Notes under the pieces: model-generated
Told to the model about the DNA's origin: nothing
What the model saw: the letters and a program-made list of their open reading frames with translations, nothing else
The model's database searches: none
Part shown: positions 21,501 to 29,272 of the stretch, piece after piece
How positions within the stretch are numbered: position 1 is the stretch's first letter
Layout: each line of letters opens with the position of its first letter
IMG/VR virus record: IMGVR_UViG_3300021519_001029
Location: 1-32,004 of that record
Origin: a virus
DNA length: 32,004 nucleotides
Direction: 5' to 3' (one strand)
Translations under genes and position numbers: made by a program

Positions 21501-22777
21501 CCTTCTTCTCCATCTGACCAAGCACCAAGAGCACCACCAATCATAGCACCATGGGTGCTACCTTTGATAATTTCAGCACCATAACTAAATAGAGGGTCAG
21601 CCGCATCAATAATCTTTAGCAAACTTTTTGCATGACCACTAAACTTAATGCCTTCTTTATTGGCATCAATCATAGCCTGTCTTGCATATGAGGCTAGACC
21701 TCTTTGACCATATGACATTTGTTCACCTATAATGCCTATGGCTTCACCAACACCAGCCATAGCCCTTCCAGCCGTCATTCCAGCCGTAAGGTATCCAGTT
21801 GCCTCAAGAGGGTTAACTACGCCTGCTACGCCAGCCCCAATGCTTCCAATGCCAGTCATTTTAAGGGTGTCCCTAAATTCATTTCTAGAAACTCCAGCAA
21901 GGCTTTCAAACCCAGCCCCAGCCTTTTCTACACCATAATCTATAGTTCCTCTAACAGCCTTACCCATGAACTCAATAGGCATGCCAACACCCCATCTAAT
22001 AGCATTGCCAAGAACTAAATTATTAAGATGAGAAACCCTAGCAGAAGCCATAGCAATCTTTTCTCCCATGCCCATAGCAAGACCAGCACCACTAAAAACT
22101 TTACCAAAAGGCACAAACCACATGGGGTCTGCAACATATGAAGCCGCCTGAACAACATCATTATTAAGATGGTCTGGGTCAATTATCATAGTCTTGCTAC
22201 CATCAGCAAAAGCATCGCTATCTCTTTTAAAGTTTCTAGCCTGAAGAAATTCACGATAAGCAGCATCTGAGTTTTCTTTATAGCCATGAATAGCATTAAA
22301 AAATCTAGCCTGAGGTGATGCAGAGTTTTCAGATTGAGCAAGCATGCCATACATGTTTCTTGTTCCCTGTGCAAATGCTTCTGCAACGCTTGGAACAAGA
22401 GTCTGCATTCCTTTTTCTTTATCATCTAAAATAGAGTTACCAGCCTTGATAAACTGGTCATAAATGCCACCAGCCGCAGTTGATAGATTTTCAAATAAAT
22501 CACTTTCACGATGTCTATAAAAATCATTTAACTTCATCCAGTCCTCTTTTGTTGGGTCATAGATACGCTTTTCTTTGTCAGCCTGTATCATGTCCGCATG
22601 AATTTCCTCACCATTCTTAGGTGCAGTTATTTTCTTAAATGCATCGTCACGCTCTTCAGCAGGTAAAGAATTAATATACTTATCAACCTCTTGATTTCCA
22701 GTATAGGTTTTTCCTCCAGCATTAGCATTCAAGGCAGGCATCGTAATGCCTTCCTGTGATTCATATAAATCAGCCAT
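15563..22777 (-). CDS. giant polyvalent internal virion protein (gp16-position) with zincin and ADP-ribosyltransferase-like domains
   Basis: A 2404-residue protein in the position of T7 gp16. Gly/Ala-rich hydrophobic stretches (about 307-350 and 409-455) could insert into membrane during DNA ejection. A zinc metallopeptidase signature LPHEILHSV follows (H584, E585, H588) with a candidate third ligand at EEFGAYY (E685/E686). An ADP-ribosyltransferase-like domain spans about 1390-1510: GVHGTR (1394-1399), GAYFSAS (1424-1430) and HDGVIY (1487-1492), the pattern of ART domains in phage 'polyvalent' proteins. Two SPHEGxGE motifs (1181 and 1549) flank it. The C-terminus has an acidic Thr/Glu region, a Pro-Val tract (about 2292-2326) and a 70-residue end domain. 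I saw no lytic transglycosylase motif. Probably injected with the DNA to act on host targets. Confidence 0.82.
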   Translation of the reverse strand: MADLYESQEGITMPALNANAGGKTYTGNQEVDKYINSLPAEERDDAFKKITAPKNGEEIHADMIQADKEKRIYDPTKEDWMKLNDFYRHRESDLFENLSTAAGGIYDQFIKAGNSILDDKEKGMQTLVPSVAEAFAQGTRNMYGMLAQSENSASPQARFFNAIHGYKENSDAAYREFLQARNFKRDSDAFADGSKTMIIDPDHLNNDVVQAASYVADPMWFVPFGKVFSGAGLAMGMGEKIAMASARVSHLNNLVLGNAIRWGVGMPIEFMGKAVRGTIDYGVEKAGAGFESLAGVSRNEFRDTLKMTGIGSIGAGVAGVVNPLEATGYLTAGMTAGRAMAGVGEAIGIIGEQMSYGQRGLASYARQAMIDANKEGIKFSGHAKSLLKIIDAADPLFSYGAEIIKGSTHGAMIGGALGAWSDGEEGLGHGIGAGIALGSIGAGSGRVLADAFGATRAMRTNIEAKMVIDGLKATHPEQAEQWHNAEIWANQKGFSFDSIIAAKDIVHPRTHIELYGNKGYGEYLTDKGLDPLKHDGTTILPDGDMPLSMAQFQHNNGYVVENTANGMVKIIINADNASRPTLPHEILHSVMRTSVMKDYYIQELRSRVIGERSNEGDLTHNSVVEPAEVKQMFKRYIDAEFSKDKNAHADAIKRLEMATRNFEENGQLISDPTLGGRPLLEHLSEEFGAYYFSHMLMDKPVDWLYHGGDLPGIRGVIEDAGLSWRNYWRSRMNLSHPEFNFNRTFTDSNGTSRLVPIDEVFKPFKGNRVLNPAMDMFFKDMLRIEKNVNETGEFDINKLSASSRKRFIEGNGLDGVFTKQIDGTYRHNTNEQIARENRVKGKAVYKALMAIPESQRTFTIDAEGSIRGEFSPAIWENLINTGHITREFANKMQMFQRVISGELKGNVVDFGGIGKTAERAGDVNAPSRVRGGAVPFKSRTVIPFGLDVRIDKNGAFEFKANMLDYKVIEIRANNTWSDPSVKKLWSGNHAEFMTDFYRYLENASKDALLPDGTPNPDRVPSAQLWTDGLGNERRNAMHQVLGLAKGEADTFINTPSGEINRNTLSSVFSFHVNRMTNLRLRNQSVPYKHANAYRDLVRNWSPSEMYSEETPNGRTFSHPSGFKFIQTKHATDAYDDQGKRIGSYATPAEATEAGRKYAVKNPPEVLNTPLMRDNGEVASFSPHEGIGEASIMGSNEYSEARRIGNLFNTREMKEFVGDRKLVPQTADEGFTDFIKNFKEVNINQETALMMLDEMSKDMFGGLDRQTKRIRLQELKEKGVANLEKERPMLKGTIKINDYRIEHSLTIGDYAEVKQLEKDLAKPALEKQRHSYFTNENARDFAKKIKDAKKWVNNAASTYNDFAGYLAENVPMREYYQHAVFSKQFRTGEPVVAVGVHGTRTSEGFLKTKKYSSRNKTLEAGEIDGAYFSASDDTTLSAEYQGYDRGDNSPNIAKSAIRFDNPLVVDGQFTDMMKRTEKILGEAIEQGHDGVIYINQSDGGNLDVTFIVPANKANQHQRMIGSTREKAQAGAAYEPLPRGEGRTNRTVNLSPHEGVGEGWKEWELPKEPAIYKDSIKRWEPYEVSELGHSTVFDPTYFESIVGRKMAGEDGKEGKSASDAFPIAGFHNLWQFFDYYHKKKIAITVRDTLNFILKSGDSIHPNVANDYHSKMAKMMLALADPTQLDLPVHVNSGKTWNGGVTGANVGSGFESRITREATAKERYAIISKSVDPVEKAEAKKLKEYIDAESKRLKNRSDEIDIDEEKETGQKKDAKFRHPIIVVFEGKSHSELHLNLEQLVDKAYSATRRQFNSGNYSGSPYTRRVRALTGHSFEGTALEELGHTLFSKIERDAIDANPLLSKIIEPSPADKSGFMGKHWADGVDKFIENTKKRIADGIVLPDGEIYFARILSLQRHLLKNTWVLNEKTGVIESAWTSKGVILNKPTHTDKGKPASNRGQLEKGYVLVSPWEQKGYNVEKDPSGYYLQSPELKSRSVYRLISTPEFQIALFNDPQLIGQWAKMPMQKDIFAGLNAPQVEVGFKPNVDDLAYQASEAISQFTEIQGVPQTSILNQIVHEMVRGLDMGRRNNDKDIPVTDLMNERGRTKQNNLQTRPEGFLTEGEKKYVDAWRNNMEAWSKANKKPNALNGLSDWQIWEKTKTGKPFLGHDEAMREPAVWKVNAKDWQTSTVQGYGGFEGIIRKPFDESKNVGVGMWNEDLQKYVKITDENDPSKVPVTETHVPVIDTETNLPEVTEDKKPIFETEDKKLYIIDEDGNKIEIDPETKQPIIDTETKEPVVIPPVVPPVVPPVVPPKVVPKVPPNVVPPVVPPAPAPMPKRDFTKADISIWRSWTTEVYGKGRSFTNAMGYTIINMQNTFRVYNPYKAVIGVYKTEDEAKRRVIKEEPKQR
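15801..15902. repeat. 12-bp tandem repeats encoding a Pro-Val tract
   Basis: Units of GGAGGAACTACA (plus-strand view) repeat perfectly at 15852, 15864 and 15876, with degenerate copies on both sides. They encode PVVP repeats that link the acidic region to the C-terminal domain of the 2404-aa protein. The unit is a multiple of three, so copy number can change without frameshift. Confidence 0.85.
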
Positions 22778-25700
22778 TATTTTGTATTTTTAAGATAGTG
22801 AGAACGAACTGTGTCAATCTCTTTCTTTTTGTCAGCAGGCATTTCAACTGTAAGTCCATACTGCTGAGGCATTTCTACAATTTGAGATGCGATATAATCT
22901 TTAAGTCTATTATATTTAGCACTAGTAGATGACCTGAATTGTAAAAAATCAGTAGGATTCTGAACGATATCGTTTAAGATTCCTTGTTCATAATCAGATA
23001 CATTACCAACACCAATAATTGCAGTTCTCAATTGAGAAATAAGCATCTTTGTGTCAGCATTTGCTTGACCTCTTTTTTCGAGAGAAATAGAACTAAATGC
23101 AACATTTAAGGCTTGAAGGTCTTTTATAATGCTCATGCCTTTTAACAATTTAGGATAGTCTGTTCTGAACTTGCCAGCCTGCTCAGGGCTTCCAAAAGAA
23201 CCCAAACCACCAATTTTAATTCCAGAACCTTTAATAAACTCTGTTGGTTTATAATCACCATTAGGCATTAAGTCTCCAAATTGAACAGCCTTATTAGCCG
23301 CAATTTGATGAGGCTGTAGCCCTTCCTTGCCAGTCTGCATTTGTTTCCATTCTTTTCCATCATTGAAAAGAACACCATAAGGAGTAACATTGAATCTAAG
23401 AGAATCTTCAGGGTTTTGTTTTCTATACATTTCATCAAAGTTAGAAGGAAGATAACCAAGTCTTTTAGTAAGAAACGCTTTCATGTTAGCCTTCTTTTCT
23501 TCATTAGATTCTTGAGTTACTCTGCTATATCCTCCAATAATAGAACCTCCAAGTTTAGTTTCATCATCAAGAACTTCATTGGCTTGAGATATTTGGTCTT
23601 GTTCTATCTTTTGTTTTTGAGACAAAGTGCTCATATCAGACTCAGCACTTCCATCAATAACTCTAGGATAATGTTCTAGTAATGCATTGGGGTCTGCAAG
23701 TTTATCTCTAAATGCCTTTCTAATTGGTTGAAGATTTTGCTTAGTATTTTCAAGTTCTCCAATGTGTTTATCAAGAACATCAAGAATTCTTCCTTGTTCT
23801 CCAGCAGTCATTGGTTTTCTTTGACCAAATTTATCAGCAAAAGGAACTCCACCAAACATTGTGTATCCAGTTCTTTGTCCTCTAACTTCAGTAAGTGCAG
23901 AATTAATCTGTTGCTTTATAGTAGTATCATAAACTGTTTCAGGAACAGGATTATCATTTTCTGGAGTTAAAATTGAATGTGCAATACCAGTCCAAAAACC
24001 TGCCTTCATTCCGCCTGCTAATATTTTAGCCTCCATATCTCTTGTTAAGAATTTAAGTTCAGCAGTTCCAATACCTTTCATTTGAGCAACAGCCTCTTTC
24101 ATTGCTTGTGCTTTTAGTTTATCATTAACAACTACATTAGTAACTTTGCCTCCAGATTCTTTTACAATTTTTGAGGCATAATTAGCAATTTTTGCTTTAT
24201 ATAAACTATATCCTTTAGATGCTATTGCTTCTGCTCTTGCAGTTGTATTTAAAGCATTAACTCCTTCAACTCCTGCACCTAGTGCTTTGTATGCACTATT
24301 TCCACCACCCATCCAAAGAGTTGCGGCTTCTATACCAACTTTAATTGCATGGGCTTCAGTTGGGTCAGTAAGTTGATATTGGCTTAAAGCAGTAAAATCT
24401 GCTCTATCAGAATTTCCTTTTGCAATGTCTTGTCTAAATCCTTTAAGGTAATCAATTGCAGGGCTAACGCTTTTTTCCATTGAATCAACCTGTGATAGAT
24501 GTTCATAGATATTATTCTTTGCAATATTAACCTGTTCTCTTTGCCTATCAGTAAGTTTAGCAAGTGTTTGTGCAACACTAGAAACCTCTCTTTGACCAAC
24601 ATCTACAGGTGTTTTTGTTGCACCAGTTACATTGGTATTATAGTTACCAACTGGAACTGTTTTAACAGGAGTAAATTCTGGCTGTGCTTCTCCTTGAGTT
24701 TCATCATCAACAACTTTTTTAGGTGCAATATTTGCATTAATTTCTCCAGAATATGTCATTCTGCCACTTGAATCAGTATCAAATTTATTTGGTGATGTAT
24801 CCTCTGCGTTGTCAGAAGGTGGAGTTCCTCCAGTTGCTTCTTCTTGAGATATATTAGCAGGAGGAACTTCTGGAGCCTCAATAGGCAAATAACTATTTGC
24901 TGGTCTATCTTGAGCCTTGTTTTGTTCTTGAGATGGAGGTATGCGTAGTTTCTGACCAGCCTTAATATCTACATTAAGAGGAATATTATTAGCCTTAGCA
25001 AGTGATGCTCTTGTTACACCAGCATTAGCCGCAATTTGAGCAAAACTATCTCCTTTAACTGCAGTATACCAAGAGTCTGGTTTTGGTTTAACAGCATTTG
25101 GATATACTTTACTAGGAGCAGGAGTTTGAATTTTGACAGAACCATCTGGGGTTTGAAGTCTTTTAAAACCACCAACAGGGAAGTCTCTTAATCTTTTATA
25201 ATATTCTTCTTTAGTTTCTCCTTCCTCTTGCATTTCTCCTAACTCTACTTTTGCAGGAGCAATTACTTGAGGCTCTACTGCATCAGCCGCATCTGTTTCT
25301 TTTTGAACATCTTCAAGACTTCTAAGTTTAATGGTATTTCTTGCAACATATTCTTCCTGTTGTTTTTGTCTTTGCTCTCTAAGCCATTGTTGTTCGCTTG
25401 TCTCTGGAGGAACAGTTCCAGACATAATAAATTTGTTTTGCTTAATTGCTTGCTCAATAGGTTCAGCAACTCTTTTCCAAGTATCTCTATCTGTTAAATT
25501 ATCATCACCCCAATTACGCAAACCTTTAGCCCATTGTTTATGTTGGTCACTTCTTCTTTGATATAACTCTGCAAGTTTTTTAGTAAGTTTTTGATTTTCT
25601 CTATCATAATAGAAATAATCTTCATCTTTAAGTGGCTTAGGAGTATCAGCAGTAGCACCAGCAACAGGAACTCCAACAGAGTTATCAACTGCAACTACAG

Positions 25701-26601
25701 GTGAAGGAACTGCACTTACTGGACTAGGAGGATTGCTAGGATTTGTTACACTATCTGCAGACACTTTATTAGGAACTCCATTAGAACCCATTACTCTATT
25801 ATTATATTCATCAATAGTATTGATATCACGACCAGCCGCATAATGAGTATCAAAATAGCCTAATGCTCCTGTATCTTCTCCTCTTGCTTCTGCTTCAGAT
25901 GCTTGTCTTGCTCTTGCAAGAACATCAAGAGTATGTGCTTTAACTCTTGGGTCTATTTTGTTATTTGCACCAATAGCAGAAGGAAGTCTGTTCAAGAAGT
26001 TTTTAATATAATCATCTTTAGATACAGCCTTAGAACCAGCAGGAAGCCTTGCAACTTGAGCATCATAATTTTCACCTGCTCTAGCAATGTTTTGGTCATA
26101 AGTTAAATCATTAGACCATCTTTCACCATCAATGTCATTAGTTCCAATAGGAACATTAGTTACCTGTGGGTTACCGCCATATTCAGACATAGCCCTATTT
26201 TGCTTAGCAGTTTTAATTAATTCAAATACACTTAAATCCTTACCAAGATTAGCCCAATTAGCCTTGGCTTCAGCAACAGTTCCAAGAGCCTTACCAAAAG
26301 ACATGTTGTGAATGTCTCCAAGAGACTTCATTGTTGGGTCTAAATGTGCCGCAAATGGTGCATACTCAGGGTCATCCAAAAGCATCTTTTGCATGGTAGC
26401 ATGCTGACTTAGCAAACCTTCTGCTTCACCAAGAGTTGCTTCCCAGAGTTGTTTATTTTTAGAATAAGTTTTTATTCCTTCTGCAATGTTCTCACCAAAA
26501 CTGCCAAGAGCATTGCTATACATTTCACCAATCCTAGCACCAGCCTCTGAAGTGCCAGTAACTGGAGTTATACCATTTTGATATTGTTGAAACATTGCCA
26601 T
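22777..26601 (-). CDS. large internal virion protein (gp15-position) with LysM domain, 1274 aa
   Basis: A single LysM peptidoglycan-binding module is visible at about residues 512-556 (YTAVKGDSFAQIAANAGVTR, then SLAKANNIPLNV and KAGQKLRIP). The rest is long, mostly helical and polar, with Pro/Ser/Thr-rich spacers around 290-330 and 560-650 and an Ala/Gly-rich moderately hydrophobic part around 760-900. Position and size match T7 gp15, an internal core protein ejected into the cell envelope, though T7 gp15 is shorter and has no LysM. The LysM could hold the ejected protein in the cell wall. The stop codon and the start of the 2404-aa gene share one base (TAATG), so the two are translationally coupled. 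Confidence 0.75.
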   Translation of the reverse strand: MAMFQQYQNGITPVTGTSEAGARIGEMYSNALGSFGENIAEGIKTYSKNKQLWEATLGEAEGLLSQHATMQKMLLDDPEYAPFAAHLDPTMKSLGDIHNMSFGKALGTVAEAKANWANLGKDLSVFELIKTAKQNRAMSEYGGNPQVTNVPIGTNDIDGERWSNDLTYDQNIARAGENYDAQVARLPAGSKAVSKDDYIKNFLNRLPSAIGANNKIDPRVKAHTLDVLARARQASEAEARGEDTGALGYFDTHYAAGRDINTIDEYNNRVMGSNGVPNKVSADSVTNPSNPPSPVSAVPSPVVAVDNSVGVPVAGATADTPKPLKDEDYFYYDRENQKLTKKLAELYQRRSDQHKQWAKGLRNWGDDNLTDRDTWKRVAEPIEQAIKQNKFIMSGTVPPETSEQQWLREQRQKQQEEYVARNTIKLRSLEDVQKETDAADAVEPQVIAPAKVELGEMQEEGETKEEYYKRLRDFPVGGFKRLQTPDGSVKIQTPAPSKVYPNAVKPKPDSWYTAVKGDSFAQIAANAGVTRASLAKANNIPLNVDIKAGQKLRIPPSQEQNKAQDRPANSYLPIEAPEVPPANISQEEATGGTPPSDNAEDTSPNKFDTDSSGRMTYSGEINANIAPKKVVDDETQGEAQPEFTPVKTVPVGNYNTNVTGATKTPVDVGQREVSSVAQTLAKLTDRQREQVNIAKNNIYEHLSQVDSMEKSVSPAIDYLKGFRQDIAKGNSDRADFTALSQYQLTDPTEAHAIKVGIEAATLWMGGGNSAYKALGAGVEGVNALNTTARAEAIASKGYSLYKAKIANYASKIVKESGGKVTNVVVNDKLKAQAMKEAVAQMKGIGTAELKFLTRDMEAKILAGGMKAGFWTGIAHSILTPENDNPVPETVYDTTIKQQINSALTEVRGQRTGYTMFGGVPFADKFGQRKPMTAGEQGRILDVLDKHIGELENTKQNLQPIRKAFRDKLADPNALLEHYPRVIDGSAESDMSTLSQKQKIEQDQISQANEVLDDETKLGGSIIGGYSRVTQESNEEKKANMKAFLTKRLGYLPSNFDEMYRKQNPEDSLRFNVTPYGVLFNDGKEWKQMQTGKEGLQPHQIAANKAVQFGDLMPNGDYKPTEFIKGSGIKIGGLGSFGSPEQAGKFRTDYPKLLKGMSIIKDLQALNVAFSSISLEKRGQANADTKMLISQLRTAIIGVGNVSDYEQGILNDIVQNPTDFLQFRSSTSAKYNRLKDYIASQIVEMPQQYGLTVEMPADKKKEIDTVRSHYLKNTK

Positions 26602-26612
26602 AAATTTATTTA

Positions 26613-27614
26613 TTAGCCTCCAATTTTATAACCATTAGGATTATAATTATAACTAGAAGCAAAGTTTCCAATACTTCCATTATTAACTGTTTGCAAACCG
26701 CTAGAGCCAGCAGTAAATGAAGGTTGATATCCCATTCCTGAATTTCCTTGAACCATACCACCAACCGCACTTCCAGCCATTGCTCCAAGCATAGGCATAC
26801 CAATCATAGCACCACCAATAGTTCCAGCCATTTTTAATACACCTCCAACAATTCCAGCACTATTTTGTGCATTAGCCTGCTGTGCAGACATTTGATTTTG
26901 TTGATTAGCAGAAATAAGTGAAGCGTTATATTGAGATTCAGGTTGAAAGATTTTTGCTCCAAGTCCATTTGTCATAGCACCAGCAGTTTGATAAAGATTT
27001 GCAGGAGAATATGCTTGCACCTGTTGCATGGTGTTGTTTCCAAAAGTTGCCATAGCATTTTGAAAATTACCTTGTCCTGTTGAATACATTGCACCAGCAA
27101 ATTGCCTGTTTCTATCTTGGCTTTGAATTCCAAGTTGATAATTATTTAGCACTTCCTGCATAATTCCTTGATTTCCATTAAGACCTCTTGCGGCTAAAGC
27201 AGACCTAGCAGATTGCTCTGAATACTTTTTCTGTTCTGGGGTAAGTCCTGTTCCAGCCTCAAGTCCAGTTTGAGCAGAACCCATCATTGAATCATAAAGA
27301 CCCATAGCCTGACCACCCATTCCCTGTCTATATGCATCTTGAGACTGCTGTCCAATTTGACCATATACAGGAGCCATTGTGCTGGCATACTGAGAAGCAA
27401 GTTGAGCAGACTTTGGCATTATCTTGCCATAAGAATCTAATTGATAATCCATCTGCCTATCCATCATCTGCTGTTGCAGTTGCTGGTATTGAGGCTGATA
27501 CTGTTGCTCAAGAGCAAGCAGTCTTGGCTGGATTGCTTCCTGCCCAGCAACAGAGTCCATCATTTCTTGTTTATAATCTCTAGGAGGAGGTGCTATTACT
27601 TTTTTTGTGCCCAT
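26613..27614 (-). CDS. Gln-rich internal virion protein (gp14-position), 333 aa
   Basis: Residues 30-95 are very Gln-rich (LEQQYQPQYQQLQQQ). A central LTPEQKKYSEQSARSALAAR segment, followed by GLNGNQGIMQEVLNN, is a pattern I associate with internal virion proteins of T7-like podoviruses. A Gly/Ala/Met-rich hydrophobic stretch (about 254-290: GIVGGVLKMAGTIGGAMIG, then MPMLGAMAGSAVGGMV) probably inserts in membrane; the C-terminus is Asn/Ser/Tyr/Gly-rich. T7 gp14 forms the outer-membrane part of the ejection channel, so a like role is inferred from gene order and composition. It overlaps the GNAT-like gene by 19 nt and has no Shine-Dalgarno sequence. Confidence 0.72.
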   Translation of the reverse strand: MGTKKVIAPPPRDYKQEMMDSVAGQEAIQPRLLALEQQYQPQYQQLQQQMMDRQMDYQLDSYGKIMPKSAQLASQYASTMAPVYGQIGQQSQDAYRQGMGGQAMGLYDSMMGSAQTGLEAGTGLTPEQKKYSEQSARSALAARGLNGNQGIMQEVLNNYQLGIQSQDRNRQFAGAMYSTGQGNFQNAMATFGNNTMQQVQAYSPANLYQTAGAMTNGLGAKIFQPESQYNASLISANQQNQMSAQQANAQNSAGIVGGVLKMAGTIGGAMIGMPMLGAMAGSAVGGMVQGNSGMGYQPSFTAGSSGLQTVNNGSIGNFASSYNYNPNGYKIGG

Positions 27615-28024
27615 TTTTGTATATATTTAGTTGTTATTTTTTTGATAGCATCAAACCTGCATGCGTATATGTTTTGATTTTCCCAGTTTGGATATCTGGT
27701 TTTAAATTTATTAAAAAGTTGTTTTCCAGAGTTTTCGTTAGTTGAAATAAAGTCCATTATGCATATATCTTTATCAGACTCTTCTTCACTTTTAACTGGA
27801 TTTCTAAAAGAGAACATCTGTTCTTTATCACCACAAAACTTGTTTTCAATAGGATAAGCAACACCTATACCTATAATACCATTTTCATCTGAAGCAACAA
27901 ATAAGTAGTTAAACTTAAAAGACCACACTAAATAGGCTTCAAGAGTGTCACCAAACCCAAAACACTCACCCCTGCCTTTAAATCGGTTGCTTTCTATAAA
28001 GGATATTAACTCGGTTAAAATCAC
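27596..28024 (-). CDS. GNAT-like small virion-module protein (gp13-position), 142 aa
   Basis: Length and pattern fit an acetyltransferase-like (GNAT) fold: helix, then strand and turn YLFVASDENGIIGIGVAYPI (residues 41-60), then KDICIMDFISTNE strand (87-98), helix, and a closing strand with a basic helix. The typical acetyl-CoA loop (Q/RxxGxG/A) is not evident, so it may be catalytically inactive. T7 gp13, in the same gene position and of similar size, has been related to this fold. The start codon is GTG, overlapping the stop of the upstream gene as GTGA. Confidence 0.6.
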   Translation of the reverse strand: MILTELISFIESNRFKGRGECFGFGDTLEAYLVWSFKFNYLFVASDENGIIGIGVAYPIENKFCGDKEQMFSFRNPVKSEEESDKDICIMDFISTNENSGKQLFNKFKTRYPNWENQNIYACRFDAIKKITTKYIQKWAQKK

Positions 28025-29271
28025 AAAGCCTTATATTTGAATATTCTAAATGTAGTATTCCAAGGAAGAACCATGTTGTTTAAACCAGTAGTTGTTGCAT
28101 CAGATTGCCAATAAGACTCATTGCTGGTTCCTCCAGCAGAGGTAGGACTAATAGTGGTAAATCCATCAAGTTGATTAGCATATCCAGTAGGAACACATTG
28201 TTTGGCTGAAATCCTAAATTTGCCATCAAATGCGGTTCCTTTATTTATAACTGTTTTCCAAGAAAATGCATCAAGAGAAATACAAGAACTTCCAGAAATA
28301 GATGCTACTGCATTTGATGGATATTCAACTCTTTGAACCCAAGTATTTGTAATTGCAATAGTTCCGCCAGTTGTAAGAACTGTCTCCATCTTCCATTTAG
28401 CAGGAAAAGTGTTAACAATAGATGTAGATGGAGAACTAGACATATTGATAACTTTCATATCAACTTCAATTATCCATATCTCTGAAACATCCTTTACATA
28501 TGTAGCAGAATTCCAAAGAGCATCCCATGTATTTGCAGCATTAGAATTACCATTTCCCCAAGATGCTTTAGGAACAGTAAGTTCAGTAATTTCATATAGT
28601 TGAGGAATTGGTGCTCCAAGCACAGTAGGAGCAACCTTAAAATTGCTGTTTCCAACTACTTCAAAATTGCCTCTTACTTCAACATCTCCAACAACATCTT
28701 GACCTCCATTTATAAAACTACTTCCAGTTACAACAACATTTCCAACAACTTTTTCAGTTGCACTTTTAACATATGTGCAAGAACCAGAGCCAATAGTTGC
28801 GGCTATAAGCATTACATAAGTAAAAGTAAGCGTAGTAACTGCTGTAATTTTAAATAAACCATTGTATCCAGCACTAGCACCAGAAATAGTAATAATTTGA
28901 TTAACAGCAAGACCATGTGCAACTAGTGTTGTAACAACAACAGTAAGTCCATTTGCACTTGTATATGTGTTTCCAACAACAGAACTTGAACTTTGAGGGG
29001 TTACAGTAATATCACTTCCAGTTCCACCAGTAATAGAAGAAGTTACTATAGGAATATTACTAGCAATTATATCACTAATTAATGCTTCTTTAATTACTCC
29101 TGCATGATTTATAATAGTAGAGTCAGAAGCAGTAACAGTTCCAGCATCAACTGGAGTTTGGTCTGTAATTATATTTACAGTAACTGTTGCGGAATCAACA
29201 AGTTGATTAAGTCTAGCCGCAGTAAGTTGTTGATTGTCGGCAAAAGTATCGCCTTTAAGAATTTGAGCCAT
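28021..29271 (-). CDS. tail/fibre-type structural protein, 416 aa
   Basis: The first 60 residues (MAQILKGDTFADNQQLTAAR, then LNQLVDSATV) match the opening of many phage tail or fibre proteins that hold an adapter helix. Residues 107-168 contain a beta-rich module with AHGL...IITISG...GYNGLF...TTLTF, also present twice in the tail tube/nozzle-like protein upstream. Residues 170-215 repeat VVGNVVV/VVGDVEV/VVGNSNF-type beta strands, as in fibre shafts. The C-terminal half is Ser/Thr/Trp-rich and beta-like, suited to a receptor-binding or head-fibre domain. Likely a fibre attached to the tail. It starts one base after the stop of the 745-aa gene. Confidence 0.65.
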   Translation of the reverse strand: MAQILKGDTFADNQQLTAARLNQLVDSATVTVNIITDQTPVDAGTVTASDSTIINHAGVIKEALISDIIASNIPIVTSSITGGTGSDITVTPQSSSSVVGNTYTSANGLTVVVTTLVAHGLAVNQIITISGASAGYNGLFKITAVTTLTFTYVMLIAATIGSGSCTYVKSATEKVVGNVVVTGSSFINGGQDVVGDVEVRGNFEVVGNSNFKVAPTVLGAPIPQLYEITELTVPKASWGNGNSNAANTWDALWNSATYVKDVSEIWIIEVDMKVINMSSSPSTSIVNTFPAKWKMETVLTTGGTIAITNTWVQRVEYPSNAVASISGSSCISLDAFSWKTVINKGTAFDGKFRISAKQCVPTGYANQLDGFTTISPTSAGGTSNESYWQSDATTTGLNNMVLPWNTTFRIFKYKAL

Positions 29272-29272
29272 G

